A DNA stretch of 64,000 nt, taken from assembly GCA_045586505.1 (NCBI GenBank), contig JAZNAL010000026.1:16072-80071 (forward strand), read 5' to 3'. The notes under the pieces are model-generated. The model did no database searches. It worked only from the letters and a program-made list of their open reading frames with translations, and was not told the DNA's origin. Below are positions 33,211 to 42,224 of this stretch, in pieces (position 1 is the first letter of the stretch; each line of letters begins with the position of its first letter). The position numbers and the translations under genes were made by a program. Origin of the DNA: Flemingiibacterium sp045586505. Lineage in GTDB: Bacteria > Bacillota > Clostridia > Oscillospirales > CAG-272.

Positions 33211-34695
33211 ATGGAGAACAAAACGCAAAACAGTATGCCGAATGTTATCTCGGCTGCAGAGCTGCGTGCGATCGCCGAGAGTGAAGCATCCACCGCAAAA
33301 AGCCGCATCACAGCACTTTTTGACGCAGGAACCTTCGCTGAGACAAGTGCTTTCGCGCACAAGCTTGCCGCAGAATTCGGCGGTAGCGACAACGGCGAGC
33401 TTGAAGGCGTAGTTACCGGCTACGGTGCTATCGACGGCAGACTCGTATTCGCTTTCGTTCAGGATTTTTCCAGAATGAAGGGCGCAGTAGGCGCTATGCA
33501 CGCAAAGAAGATCTGCGCGCTTTACGACCTCGCTGTGAAGAACGGCGCACCCGTGATCGGTATTTTCGACAGCGCAGGTGCTTATGTTATGGAGGGCGTT
33601 GAGGCTCTCGCAGGCTACGGTAAGATCATGAAAAAGGTATCCGATGCTTCCGGCGTGATTCCTCAGATTGCAGTTATTGCAGGCAACTGCGGCGGTGCTA
33701 TGGCTACTGTGGCATCCATGTTCGATATCACCGTCGGCGCCAAGACCGGTGCTTTCTATGTAAATCCCCCCTTCGTATTAAACGAGCTTGACAAGAAGGC
33801 TGAGCTCGGTAAGATCGAGACCGCGGCAAAGAGCGGTCAGATAAGCGTAGTATGCGACACCGACACCGATGCGCTTGCATACGTAAGAAAGCTCCTTTCC
33901 TACATTCCTCAGAACAACGCGGACGGTACCGCTTACTCGGCTACCACCGACGAGATCAACCGTCTCACCCCCGATGTTGCATCCATTATTGCATCCGAGG
34001 GCTACAAGATGGCAGACGTCATCTCCGCAATCTCCGATGACGCCGCATTCCTCGAGCTTTCGGAAGAGTATGCAAAGTCCATGCTCACCGGCTTTATTAC
34101 GTTAAACGGCATGGTAGTCGGAATCGTCGCAAACAATCCCGCACACATCGGCGGCAAGATCTGCGGCGGTGCGGCTAAGAAGGCGGCAAGATTCGTTTCC
34201 TTCTGCGACTGCTATAAGATCCCGCTTCTCACACTCGTTGACACCGAGGGCTACGAGGTATCCGTTGAGGCTGAAAAGGCTCAGTACGGTGCAGCTCTTG
34301 CAAAGCTCGCTTCCGCATACGCATCAAGCGACAACGCGAAGGTTACCGTAGTGCTGGGCAAGGCTTACGGCGCGGCTTACACCCTCATGGGCTCTAAATC
34401 CATCGGCGCGGATATCGCACTTGCTTGCGAGACCGCCAAGATCAGCGCAATGCCCACAGCGAGCGCAGTCGCTTTCGCTTGGAACGACAAGGTCACCGAC
34501 AACGCAAAGCGCGGTGAAGTCGAGGCACAGTGGGACAGCGTAATGGCATCTCCCGTCGTTGCCGCAAAAGCAGGAGAGATCGACGACATCATTTCTCTTG
34601 ATGAGCTTCGTCAGCGCGCATCCGCCGCATTTGAAATGCTCGGCGCAAAGAACGCACTTTGCCAAAAGAAGCTCCACAACAACCTTCCTTTATAA
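33211..34695 (+). CDS. mmdA: Carboxyltransferase alpha subunit of biotin-dependent decarboxylase (MmdA-like)
   Basis: 494 residues with the two crotonase-like halves of acyl-CoA carboxyltransferases: oxyanion regions FDSAGAYVMEG/AGNCGGAMAT in the N-half and GGAAKKAARFVSFCDCYKIP...TEGYE in the C-half, then GKAYGAAYTLMGSKSIGAD. Family function: moves a carboxyl group between an acyl-CoA (methylmalonyl-, glutaconyl- or malonyl-CoA) and the biotin carrier. The specific acyl-CoA cannot be read from the sequence. GGAGG 8 bases upstream. First of five genes that together supply all parts of a Na+-pumping decarboxylase. Confidence 0.88.
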   Translation: MENKTQNSMPNVISAAELRAIAESEASTAKSRITALFDAGTFAETSAFAHKLAAEFGGSDNGELEGVVTGYGAIDGRLVFAFVQDFSRMKGAVGAMHAKKICALYDLAVKNGAPVIGIFDSAGAYVMEGVEALAGYGKIMKKVSDASGVIPQIAVIAGNCGGAMATVASMFDITVGAKTGAFYVNPPFVLNELDKKAELGKIETAAKSGQISVVCDTDTDALAYVRKLLSYIPQNNADGTAYSATTDEINRLTPDVASIIASEGYKMADVISAISDDAAFLELSEEYAKSMLTGFITLNGMVVGIVANNPAHIGGKICGGAAKKAARFVSFCDCYKIPLLTLVDTEGYEVSVEAEKAQYGAALAKLASAYASSDNAKVTVVLGKAYGAAYTLMGSKSIGADIALACETAKISAMPTASAVAFAWNDKVTDNAKRGEVEAQWDSVMASPVVAAKAGEIDDIISLDELRQRASAAFEMLGAKNALCQKKLHNNLPL

Positions 34696-34710
34696 TCGGG
34701 AGGGCATAAA

Positions 34711-34819
34711 GCCTGAAAAATGGATCATTTTTCAGACAATTAAGTTTTGTGCCTTTTGCATCTTCCATGCGAATTTCCAAACGGAAACCACCACAAAACT
34801 TCATATTCGTTAGAAAGGA
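34711..34819 (+). repeat. Structured intergenic RNA-like element, copy B (mmdA/oadG)
   Basis: Hairpin H1: 34711-34722 with 34726-34737 (one C-A mismatch). Long-range stem P1: AAGTTTTGTG (34742-34751) with CACAAAACTT (34792-34801). It encloses P2, UGCAT/ATGCG (34757-34761, 34767-34771, one wobble), and P3, TTTCC/GGAAA (34774-34778, 34783-34787). Ends in GAAAGGA before the oadG start. Against copy A at 15705-15812 I count about 90 matches in 113 aligned columns; one H1 pair changes C-G to T-A. Confidence 0.8.
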
Positions 34820-34831
34820 ATGGTCATAAAA

Positions 34832-35194
34832 ATGACTATAAATCCGCTTTTCCTTACCGAAGTCATCAAATATGATGAACCTATGAGCTTTGCTGACGCC
34901 ATCCCCTTTGGTCTTGAGACCGTGATTCTCGGCATGGGCGTAATTTTCTCGGTACTCATCATTCTTTGGGCTGTGCTTTCGGTGTTCAAGCTTGTATTCT
35001 ACAAAAAGCCTTCCGATGTCTCTGAAGCTCCGGCACCCGCTCCCGCCCCTGCAGCAACTGCTAAGCCAGAGCCTGCCACCGCAGCCGATGACGCGGAGCT
35101 TGTAGCTGTCATCACCGCCGCCATCGCTGCTATGATGGACGCTCCCCAGACATCCTTCAGAGTCGTATCCTTCAGACGTACGGCAAAAAAATAA
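34832..35194 (+). CDS. oadG: Na+-pumping decarboxylase gamma subunit (OadG family)
   Basis: About 120 residues. One N-terminal membrane helix (TVILGMGVIFSVLIILWAVL), a Pro/Ala-rich linker (APAPAPAPAATAKPEP), and a short C-terminal helix region (AVITAAIAAMMD) ending basic, the usual OadG layout. It anchors the carboxyltransferase to the membrane beta subunit. Two in-frame starts: ATG at 34820 abuts AAAGGA; ATG at 34832 is 12 bases after it. I use 34832, paralleling livF behind the other copy of the element. Confidence 0.88.
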   Translation: MTINPLFLTEVIKYDEPMSFADAIPFGLETVILGMGVIFSVLIILWAVLSVFKLVFYKKPSDVSEAPAPAPAPAATAKPEPATAADDAELVAVITAAIAAMMDAPQTSFRVVSFRRTAKK

Positions 35195-35216
35195 AATTAT
35201 AAAGGAGAATTTTACA

Positions 35217-35594
35217 ATGAGAAGATTCAGTGTAACCGTTAACGGTAATGTATATGATGTAGAAGTTGAAGAGCTCGGCGCAGGCGTATCTGCTCCCGTC
35301 GCAGCTCCCGCTGCAGCTGCACCCGCTCCCAAGGCAGCTCCCGCTGCTCCCAAGGCTGCCGCTCCCGCAGGCACTGCAGGCGCTGTAACCGTTTCCGCTC
35401 CCATGCCCGGCAACATCCTCAAGGTTAATGTTACCGTTGGTCAGACCGTAAAGAGCGGAGACGTTCTCTGTGTACTTGAGGCTATGAAGATGGTAAACGA
35501 TATTCCCGCTCCCAAGGATGGCACCATCGCATCTATCAACGTTCAGAAGGGCGCTTCCGTCAACTCCGGCGACGTTCTCATTACCATGAACTGA
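35217..35594 (+). CDS. Biotin carboxyl carrier protein of the decarboxylase
   Basis: 125 residues. N-terminal RRFSVTVNGNVYDVEVEEL, a flexible Ala/Pro linker (about 24-55), then a biotinyl domain with EAMKM, in which Lys91 is the biotin site. Carries carboxyl groups from the carboxyltransferase to the membrane pump, as in MmdC/GcdC. AAAGGAG upstream; 22 bases after oadG. Confidence 0.95.
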   Translation: MRRFSVTVNGNVYDVEVEELGAGVSAPVAAPAAAAPAPKAAPAAPKAAAPAGTAGAVTVSAPMPGNILKVNVTVGQTVKSGDVLCVLEAMKMVNDIPAPKDGTIASINVQKGASVNSGDVLITMN

Positions 35595-35623
35595 TACCTC
35601 GCAAAGTTTAAAGAGGTGCTGTC

Positions 35624-36892
35624 ATGTTAGAAACCATATACAACTTTCTTGAAACCACAGGCGTTGCCAGGCTCTTCACAGACGCAAACGGCAATGCACT
35701 TGCACCCGATTTCTGGTGGAAGACCATTGTCATGTGGTGCATCGCATTTACGCTCATCTATCTTGCGGTAGTCAAGAAGTTTGAGCCCCTGCTCCTGCTT
35801 CCCATCGCAACAGGTATGCTCCTCGCAAATCTCCCCGGTGCAAACCTTATTCACACCGACTTTTTCTTCGATGATTACTACATCGAAAACGCACTTATTT
35901 CAGCCGAGCAATTAGCAGCAAACGACGGTCATGTCCCGCTCTCCATGATGCTCAAAGAGGTATTCAACAAGGGCGGTCTCATCGATATCCTCTACCTTGG
36001 AGTAAAGCTTGGCATCTATCCTTCGCTCATCTTCATGGGCGTCGGCGCGATGACCGACTTCACCTCGCTTATCGCTAATCCCAAAAGTCTTCTCATGGGT
36101 GCCGGCGCACAGCTTGGTGTATTCGTGGCATTCTTCGGCGCACTGCTCCTCGGCTTTACGCCCATGGAAGCAGGCTCAATCGGTATCATCGGCGGCGCGG
36201 ACGGTCCCACGGCTATCCTTGTCACAAAGACCCTGGCGCCCCACCTCCTCGGAGCTATCGCTATCGCAGCATACTCCTACATGGCGCTGATCCCGATCAT
36301 TCAGCCTCCCTTCATGAAGCTGCTTACCACCAAGAAGGAGCGCGAGATCGTTATGACCGCACTCCGCCCGGTTAGTAGGACCGAGCTCATCATATTCCCC
36401 ATCGTTGTTACCGTAGTCGTTGCCATCATCGTCCCCGATGCGGCTCCCCTGATCGGCTTCCTCATGTTCGGTAACCTCATGAACGTCTGCGGCGTTACCG
36501 ACAGAATTTCAAAGACGGCGCAGAACGAGCTTATGAACATCATGACCATCTTCCTCGGCGTATCCGTAGGTGCTACCGCAAATGCAGAGAACTTCCTCGC
36601 CGTTCAGACTCTCATGATCATCGCTCTCGGTCTTACCGCATTCTGCATCTCCACCTGCGGCGGACTTATCACTGGTAAGATCATGTGCTTTGTCACCAGG
36701 GGCAAGATCAACCCTCTCATTGGTTCCGCAGGCGTTTCCGCTGTTCCCATGGCGGCGCGTGTTGCTCAGGCAGAGGGTCAGAAGGCAAATCCCGCGAACT
36801 TCCTGCTTATGCACGCAATGGGTCCGAACGTCGCAGGCGTTATCGGCTCCGCTGTTGCGGCAGGCGTATTCCTTTCGATGTTCGCGAAATAA
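35624..36892 (+). CDS. oadB: Na+-translocating decarboxylase beta subunit (OadB/MmdB/GcdB family)
   Basis: 422 residues, polytopic. It decarboxylates carboxybiotin and exports Na+. The hallmark GGADGPTAI contains Asp193, equivalent to the essential Na+-site Asp of the family; a second conserved stretch is LMFGNLMNVCGVTDR. The N-terminal 60 residues carry an extra helix and DANGNALAPDFWWKT, as in longer clostridial members. Start supported by GAGGTG upstream. Lies between carrier and oadA genes. Confidence 0.95.
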   Translation: MLETIYNFLETTGVARLFTDANGNALAPDFWWKTIVMWCIAFTLIYLAVVKKFEPLLLLPIATGMLLANLPGANLIHTDFFFDDYYIENALISAEQLAANDGHVPLSMMLKEVFNKGGLIDILYLGVKLGIYPSLIFMGVGAMTDFTSLIANPKSLLMGAGAQLGVFVAFFGALLLGFTPMEAGSIGIIGGADGPTAILVTKTLAPHLLGAIAIAAYSYMALIPIIQPPFMKLLTTKKEREIVMTALRPVSRTELIIFPIVVTVVVAIIVPDAAPLIGFLMFGNLMNVCGVTDRISKTAQNELMNIMTIFLGVSVGATANAENFLAVQTLMIIALGLTAFCISTCGGLITGKIMCFVTRGKINPLIGSAGVSAVPMAARVAQAEGQKANPANFLLMHAMGPNVAGVIGSAVAAGVFLSMFAK

Positions 36893-36932
36893 CTCCCTTT
36901 ACATAAATCCGATATAATGGAGGAAAACATAA

Positions 36933-38330
36933 ATGGCTAAAGTAAAAATTACAGAAACCGTCCTGCGTGACTCGCACCAGTCTCTTGTTGCGACCCGTAT
37001 GACGACTGAAGAAATGCTTCCCATTCTCGAAAAGATGGATGCCATCGGCTACCATTCTCTCGAAGCATGGGGCGGCGCTACCTTCGACTCCTGCATGAGA
37101 TTCCTTAACGAGGATCCCTGGGAAAGACTCAGAAGGATCCGTGACAAGGTTAAGAACACCAAGCTCCAGATGCTGTTCCGCGGTCAGAACATCCTCGGAT
37201 ACCGCCACTATGCGGACGACGTTGTTGAATACTTCGTACAGAAGTCCATCGCAAACGGCATCGACATTCTCCGTATTTTCGACGCACTGAACGATCCCAG
37301 AAACTTAAAGACCGCGATAAACGCAACCAAGAAGGAAGGCGGTCATGTTCAGGCGGCTATTTCTTACACCACCGGTCCCGTTTACGACACCGAATATTAC
37401 ACCAAATACGCACGTCAGCTTGAAGAGATGGGCGCAGATTCCATCTGTATCAAGGACATGGCAGGTCTTCTCAAGCCCTACGATGCGTACGATCTCGTAA
37501 AGGCTATCAAGGAAACCGTCAAGGTTCCGATCCAGCTTCACACCCACTACACCGCAGGTGTTGCTTCCATGACCCTTATCAAGGCTATCGAAGCAGGCGT
37601 TGACGTAGTGGACACCGCAATCTCCCCCATGGCTATGGGTACCTCCCAGCCTCCCACAGAGCCGCTGGTAGCATCCCTTGCAGGCACCGAGTACGACACC
37701 GGTCTCGACCTTGCAAAGCTCGATGAGATCTCCAAGCACTTCATGCCTCTGCGCGAGAAGTACATGGAAAGCGGTCTTCTCGACCCCAAGGTGCTGAAGG
37801 TAGACGTAAACGCACTCCTCTATCAGGTACCCGGCGGAATGCTCAGTAACCTGGTTTCTCAGCTTAAGCAGGCAGGTAAGTCCGACAAGTTCATCGAGGT
37901 TCTTGAGGAAGTACCGCGCGTAAGAGCAGACGCAGGTTATCCTCCGCTTGTAACCCCCTCCAGCCAGATCGTTGGTACTCAGGCAGTATTCAACGTTATC
38001 ATGGGCGAGCGCTACAAGAACGTTACCAAGGAATTCAAGGGTCTGGTTCGCGGTGAGTACGGTAAGTCTCCCATGCCCATAAAGCCCGAGTTCCAGAAGC
38101 AGATCATCGGCGACGCAAAGCCTATTACCTACCGTCCCGCAGACGATCTGAAGCCTGAGCTTGATGATCTCCGCGAAAAGGTTAAGCCCTGGGCAATCCA
38201 GGACGAGGATGTACTCTCCTACGCACTCTTTGAGCAGGTAGCAACCAAGTTCTTTGAGTGGAGAAAGAATCAGCAGTACGGCATCGACGCAGATCATGCT
38301 GATGCCGAAAATAAGATCCACACTGTTTAA
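36933..38330 (+). CDS. oadA: Oxaloacetate decarboxylase alpha subunit / pyruvate carboxylase carboxyltransferase domain
   Basis: 465 residues, HMGL-like TIM barrel plus PYC_OADA domain, without the C-terminal biotin domain (supplied by the separate carrier). Motifs: ETVLRDSHQSLVATRM, IKDMAGLL with the carbamylated-Lys region, and LHTHYTAG metal His pair. With the MmdA-like subunit this gives the cluster two different carboxyltransferases for one carrier and one pump, so it could act as a transcarboxylase system moving CO2 between an acyl-CoA and pyruvate/oxaloacetate (inference). GGAGG upstream; terminator follows. Confidence 0.93.
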   Translation: MAKVKITETVLRDSHQSLVATRMTTEEMLPILEKMDAIGYHSLEAWGGATFDSCMRFLNEDPWERLRRIRDKVKNTKLQMLFRGQNILGYRHYADDVVEYFVQKSIANGIDILRIFDALNDPRNLKTAINATKKEGGHVQAAISYTTGPVYDTEYYTKYARQLEEMGADSICIKDMAGLLKPYDAYDLVKAIKETVKVPIQLHTHYTAGVASMTLIKAIEAGVDVVDTAISPMAMGTSQPPTEPLVASLAGTEYDTGLDLAKLDEISKHFMPLREKYMESGLLDPKVLKVDVNALLYQVPGGMLSNLVSQLKQAGKSDKFIEVLEEVPRVRADAGYPPLVTPSSQIVGTQAVFNVIMGERYKNVTKEFKGLVRGEYGKSPMPIKPEFQKQIIGDAKPITYRPADDLKPELDDLREKVKPWAIQDEDVLSYALFEQVATKFFEWRKNQQYGIDADHADAENKIHTV

Positions 38331-38343
38331 TTAAGACAAAACC

Positions 38344-38375
38344 GAGGCGACGCTTATGGCGCCGCCTCGCGTTTT
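38344..38375 (+). terminator. Terminator of the decarboxylase operon
   Basis: GAGGCG-A-CGC pairs with GCG-C-CGCCTC (38344-38368, one mismatch), followed by GCGTTTTA. Confidence 0.75.
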
Positions 38376-38395
38376 ATGTACTTTTGTTGAATAAA

Positions 38396-38496
38396 AATGG
38401 GGCTAACACAAAGTGAAAACATAATTGGTATCATGCCAATAAACAAGCTTGCTCTAATCTCCGACAACAGTATATTTCCTATGGTGTAACCCCATT
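38396..38496. repeat. About 100-bp element with inverted-repeat ends
   Basis: AATGGGGCTAACAC (38396-38409) and GTGTAACCCCATT (38484-38496) are near-perfect inverted ends; a central ATTGG...CCAAT hairpin lies at 38423-38439. No coding frame. It sits between two terminators. Could be a MITE remnant or a folded small RNA; I see no target-site duplication. Confidence 0.45.
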
Positions 38497-38502
38497 AAAG
38501 CA

Positions 38503-38538
38503 AAAAATCTCGGTGTGACCTCGCGGTCACACCGATTT
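38503..38538. terminator. Terminator of the lipoprotein/peptidase unit
   Basis: CGGTGTGACC (38511-38520) pairs with GGTCACACCG (38525-38534), flanked by A6 on the left and a T-rich run on the right. Confidence 0.88.
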
Positions 38539-38540
38539 TC

Positions 38541-38975
38541 TTATTTGCCGTACTGGGACTTGACCCATTCGGTCACATCCACAAACTGACGGTAATCATT
38601 CTCTGCGGGATATTTCACATAGATCACCGAAAAGGTCTCAGTGCTTGAATATATCTCACAGCCGTCGCACATCTGTGCGGTGGTAAGCTCCTCAGTGGGA
38701 ACTCGGTTGGGATCCTCTCCCTCGGTACTGCCCGAGTATTCAAAGCCCGCGGGAAGCTCGTCGGTGAGGAGCTGTCCGTCCTGCAGATAGTCGTAGAAAT
38801 CATAGCCGTACACACAGCCGTTATAATACACCAGCGCTCGCTGGATCTCGCCACTGGGATACCCCGTTTCGGTACGCTGTACATCGGTTGTCTCACTGCC
38901 GTTCACAAATCTGCCGCAGGAAGCAGCCGTGAGGCATAAAACAGTGAGCAGTAATGCCATCAAACGTCTTTTCAT
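38541..38975 (-). CDS. Small lipoprotein, function unknown
   Basis: 144 residues. Signal peptide with lipobox LTAASC (Cys at about residue 20), then an acidic domain with Cys in NGCVYG and QMCDGCEIYSS. No family recognised. The start lies 1 base after the stop of the M3 peptidase gene, so it is the last gene of that unit and probably translated by coupling (no strong ribosome site). May act with the peptidase or the BNR lipoprotein at the cell surface; context only. Confidence 0.75.
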   Translation of the reverse strand: MKRRLMALLLTVLCLTAASCGRFVNGSETTDVQRTETGYPSGEIQRALVYYNGCVYGYDFYDYLQDGQLLTDELPAGFEYSGSTEGEDPNRVPTEELTTAQMCDGCEIYSSTETFSVIYVKYPAENDYRQFVDVTEWVKSQYGK

Positions 38976-38976
38976 A

Positions 38977-40656
38977 TCACTTCAAATACTCCGCTGCAGT
39001 CTCGCAGATCGACTTCAGTGCGCCGTCCTCGAAGGGTACGATAATATCAGCACGCTCGCAGAGTCCCACGAAGGTCTTTTTGCCGCCCTCCAAGACAAAC
39101 TTGTAGTAGCGCTCCCACGCATCGGCGTAATCCTTCTGAGACATACTCCAGAATTCGAGAGATACCGTCTGTGCAAGGCAGTAGTCGATATAGTAGAAGG
39201 GATAGTGGTAGATGTGAAGCTGTCTCTGCCAGCCTCTGCCGCCTGCGTAGAAGTCCACGTCGCCGAACTGCATATACGGACGGTACATTGCCTCAAGTTT
39301 CAGCCACTCCTCATGACGCTGTGCCGGAGTAAGCTCAGGATTGTCGTACACGATATGCTGGAAATGATCCACCATACAGCCGTAGGGAATGAAGATCAGC
39401 GCGGACTCGAGGTGCATATACTTTGCTCTCGGCGTATCGTCGCCGTAGAACAGATGCAGCCATTTCCACGCGAAAAATTCCATGGACATGGAATGACATT
39501 CACAGGACTCCATTGTGGGCTGAGCATTTTCCATGAACTCGAAATTGCGTGTGGTATATGCGGCAAATGCGTGACCCGCCTCGTGGGTGAGAACGTCAAC
39601 ATCTCCCGATGTGCCGTTGAAGTTGGAGAAGATAAACGGTGCCTTATATTCAGGGAATTCGGTGCAGTAGCCGCCTACCGCCTTGCCTTCCTTGGCAAGT
39701 ACATCAAGCAACTCGTTTTCGTACATAAAGTTAATGAATTCACCCGTCTGGGGGGACATTTCCTCGTACATCTGCTTACCCGCCGCCATAATATCATCGG
39801 GTGTACCCATAGGCTTGGGATTGCCCTCCTTGAAGCTGAACGGATCATCGTAGATACGCATCTCATCCGGAGTAAGCCCGATGCGCTCCGCCTGACGGCG
39901 CTTTAACTCCTTTACGATGGGCACGAGATCGGTAACCACCTGACGGCGGAAGTTTGCCACCATTTCGGGGTCGTAGCAGTTGCGCGTGCGGCGCATATAC
40001 GCAAGCTCGGTAAAGCTCTTGAAGCCAAGCTTGTGAGCGATCTCTGTGCGAACCTTTACAAGCTCGTCAAAAATGCCGTCAAGCTCCTCGGCGTGGGACA
40101 TATAGAAGCCGCTTTCCGCTTTATATGCACCGTAGCGCACCTCGCGGTCGGGATTCTCCTTATACGCCGCAAGCTGTGAGATATTGAGAGTCTTACCGTC
40201 AAAATCGATCTTCGCGGATGCGATCAGCTTCTGATAGTCGGAAACCAGCTTGTTTTCGCGGCCGAGGAGGTCGATGACCTCGGGAGAGAAGGTCTTAAGC
40301 TCCATCTCCATATTCTTGAACAAAAGCTCACCCGCAACATCGGAAACCGCACTTCTGTAGGGCGACTCCAGAATCGCCAGCATCAGATTCTGCGAATGCT
40401 CCTGGAAAGCAGGCAATGCCATATCGTAAAACTCCTGCTCCGCCTCGTAAAACTTATCGCGTGTGTCGATGGAATTGCGTACAGACGCGATGGAGATCAT
40501 AGTCTGTGCATGAACGCTTAATTTTTCCTGCTGACGGAACGCTTCAAGGACAGTCGCGCCATCCTTTGCATTTTTGACCTTTTCGGTGAGCTTGTCCATC
40601 TCGGCGCCAAGCGCTTCGAGATCCACACGCTCATAGGGCATATCGCCAAATTTCAT
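38977..40656 (-). CDS. pepF: M3 family oligoendopeptidase (PepF-like)
   Basis: 559 residues. Zinc motif HEAGH (His358, Glu359, His362) in VLTHEAGHAF, third ligand Glu in MESCECHSMSME about 28 residues on, and the C-terminal substrate loop GRGWQRQLHIYHYPFYYIDY, all typical of the M3 oligoendopeptidase group. Degrades short peptides in the cytoplasm. Start at 40656 (MKFGDMPYERVDL) with GGAGG 9 bases upstream; the longer in-frame start at 40710 lies inside the upstream gene. Confidence 0.95.
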   Translation of the reverse strand: MKFGDMPYERVDLEALGAEMDKLTEKVKNAKDGATVLEAFRQQEKLSVHAQTMISIASVRNSIDTRDKFYEAEQEFYDMALPAFQEHSQNLMLAILESPYRSAVSDVAGELLFKNMEMELKTFSPEVIDLLGRENKLVSDYQKLIASAKIDFDGKTLNISQLAAYKENPDREVRYGAYKAESGFYMSHAEELDGIFDELVKVRTEIAHKLGFKSFTELAYMRRTRNCYDPEMVANFRRQVVTDLVPIVKELKRRQAERIGLTPDEMRIYDDPFSFKEGNPKPMGTPDDIMAAGKQMYEEMSPQTGEFINFMYENELLDVLAKEGKAVGGYCTEFPEYKAPFIFSNFNGTSGDVDVLTHEAGHAFAAYTTRNFEFMENAQPTMESCECHSMSMEFFAWKWLHLFYGDDTPRAKYMHLESALIFIPYGCMVDHFQHIVYDNPELTPAQRHEEWLKLEAMYRPYMQFGDVDFYAGGRGWQRQLHIYHYPFYYIDYCLAQTVSLEFWSMSQKDYADAWERYYKFVLEGGKKTFVGLCERADIIVPFEDGALKSICETAAEYLK

Positions 40657-40691
40657 GTAAGTATACCTCCGATTTTTTATTGTTTGTAGAA

Positions 40692-41969
40692 TTACTTTTC
40701 CCATTCCCACGTGGCACCGTTATCGCGAGAAATATAGTTTCTTGCCGCATCACCGTATATTATCGGAATAACGACGCATCCATCCCGAGAATATGCCATA
40801 TCGGCATATGCGCCGGAATCGGAAACGCCCTTCGGCGGAACGATATCCATAAGATCCCAATTGTGTCCGCCGTCGCGGGTGATGTACACATTGGGATTCT
40901 TTCCTTCGCGGGCGATGAATGAGATAAAGCCAAGCTCGTCGTCAATAAGCCCTCCGGCGTGGAGTCCATCTGTGCGATAATTGAGCAGCTTAAAGTTACG
41001 CCGCTTCTCCCAGGTCACACCGCCGTCCTCCGTAACATAGAAGAACACCTCACAGCGCGGCGTGGAAAGTATCACGGAGCCTCGCGTATCATTGATCATG
41101 TTAAGCTCCAGTGAGGTCGGCTCATAAACGAGAGCGGTAGTAGTCGGTGTATAGTCAAGCGAAAAGGATGTCCATGTTATACCGCCGTCCTTTGATGCGT
41201 AAGCAAGCGCATCTATCCAGTCTCCGTCGACATACTCGCCGTTATTTTCCCGTATCACCAGTACGATGCTGTCGCCGTCAATATAAAAGTCGCACAGATC
41301 GCTGAATCCGGTTAAATCGTAGCAGAACATCGCAGGAGTCGCTATAACAGGCTCTCCCGCTTTGACAAGCTGAATATACCCGCGTGTATCAACAGTCGCC
41401 GTATACTCCGAAAAATCGTTGCCGGAAGGTTCACTGCGGCTGTGGAGATAGGTATCTCCGACAAACGGTCTTGGCGCAAAGCCCACACCGCTTGCAGCAT
41501 CGTAGCTGAAGAAGAAGTTGCAGCCGCCGCAGACGGTATTATCATTTCTGCCGCTTTCAAGCGATACATACGAATGGTATTCTGCGAGCACTGTGACAAC
41601 ACCGCGTCCGTCTGCATAATCACCGTGATCGACCATATCAGTTATACAGATCACCAGCGGTTCACCATACAACCCGGTGTAGTATTCCGCAAGATAAGAA
41701 GCAAACGCTTCAATATCAAGAGCACCGTCAAGGGTGTATCTGTTAATATACGGCGCGGTCAGTATGACAGAACACGGTTCAGGGTCAGGTGCCTGCGTTT
41801 CCACAGGCGGAACGGTCTCATTTTGTGCTTCGGGGGGTGTCACGGTGTTTACCAAAAACAGCGGTGCGCTGTCGGTATCGGTGTCCACCTCATCATTAAC
41901 AGTGCGGCATGATGCTATAAGGGGGCAAAGTATGCAGACAAGCAGTACCAATGCAAAATGCTTTTTCAT
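40692..41969 (-). CDS. Lipoprotein with BNR/Asp-box beta-propeller repeats (sialidase-like fold)
   Basis: About 425 residues. Lipobox LIASC (Cys21), then an acidic/Pro-rich spacer. At least four Asp-box motifs of the S/T-x-D-x-G-x-T-W type are visible: SKDGGITW, TEDGGVTW, TRDGGHNW and SRDNGATW. They place most of the protein in a beta-propeller like sialidases or photosynthesis-stability proteins. I see no clear sialidase FRIP or catalytic triad, so ligand binding is as likely as hydrolysis. Start at 41969 with AGGAGG upstream. The 255 bases before it hold only small hairpins and no clear promoter. Confidence 0.85.
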   Translation of the reverse strand: MKKHFALVLLVCILCPLIASCRTVNDEVDTDTDSAPLFLVNTVTPPEAQNETVPPVETQAPDPEPCSVILTAPYINRYTLDGALDIEAFASYLAEYYTGLYGEPLVICITDMVDHGDYADGRGVVTVLAEYHSYVSLESGRNDNTVCGGCNFFFSYDAASGVGFAPRPFVGDTYLHSRSEPSGNDFSEYTATVDTRGYIQLVKAGEPVIATPAMFCYDLTGFSDLCDFYIDGDSIVLVIRENNGEYVDGDWIDALAYASKDGGITWTSFSLDYTPTTTALVYEPTSLELNMINDTRGSVILSTPRCEVFFYVTEDGGVTWEKRRNFKLLNYRTDGLHAGGLIDDELGFISFIAREGKNPNVYITRDGGHNWDLMDIVPPKGVSDSGAYADMAYSRDGCVVIPIIYGDAARNYISRDNGATWEWEK

Positions 41970-42224
41970 AATGTATAACCTCCTCACGGAATCTTTTACA
42001 CTGTGTTTGACGAAAAAGCACTCAAAAAGTTCCGTTGCTTTCACATTGTTTTCCATTACAGTTATATCTGCATATATCAGGGAATGCGTTTGCAGGGATA
42101 CAACCGGCACCTTTAAACAGCACGAGATCTTCCCTGCAGGTTATATAATCACCGACGTTTCAGGCGGCAATTCCCGCCCTATATCCGCTGTACGCCATAG
42201 CTCGTTTTTCTTGTACAAGCTGTA

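Noticed and set aside
42100..42224. Terminator for the aconitase-family gene
   Set aside because: Small GC hairpins (e.g. GGCGG...CCGCC) are present but none has a T-run in the right direction.
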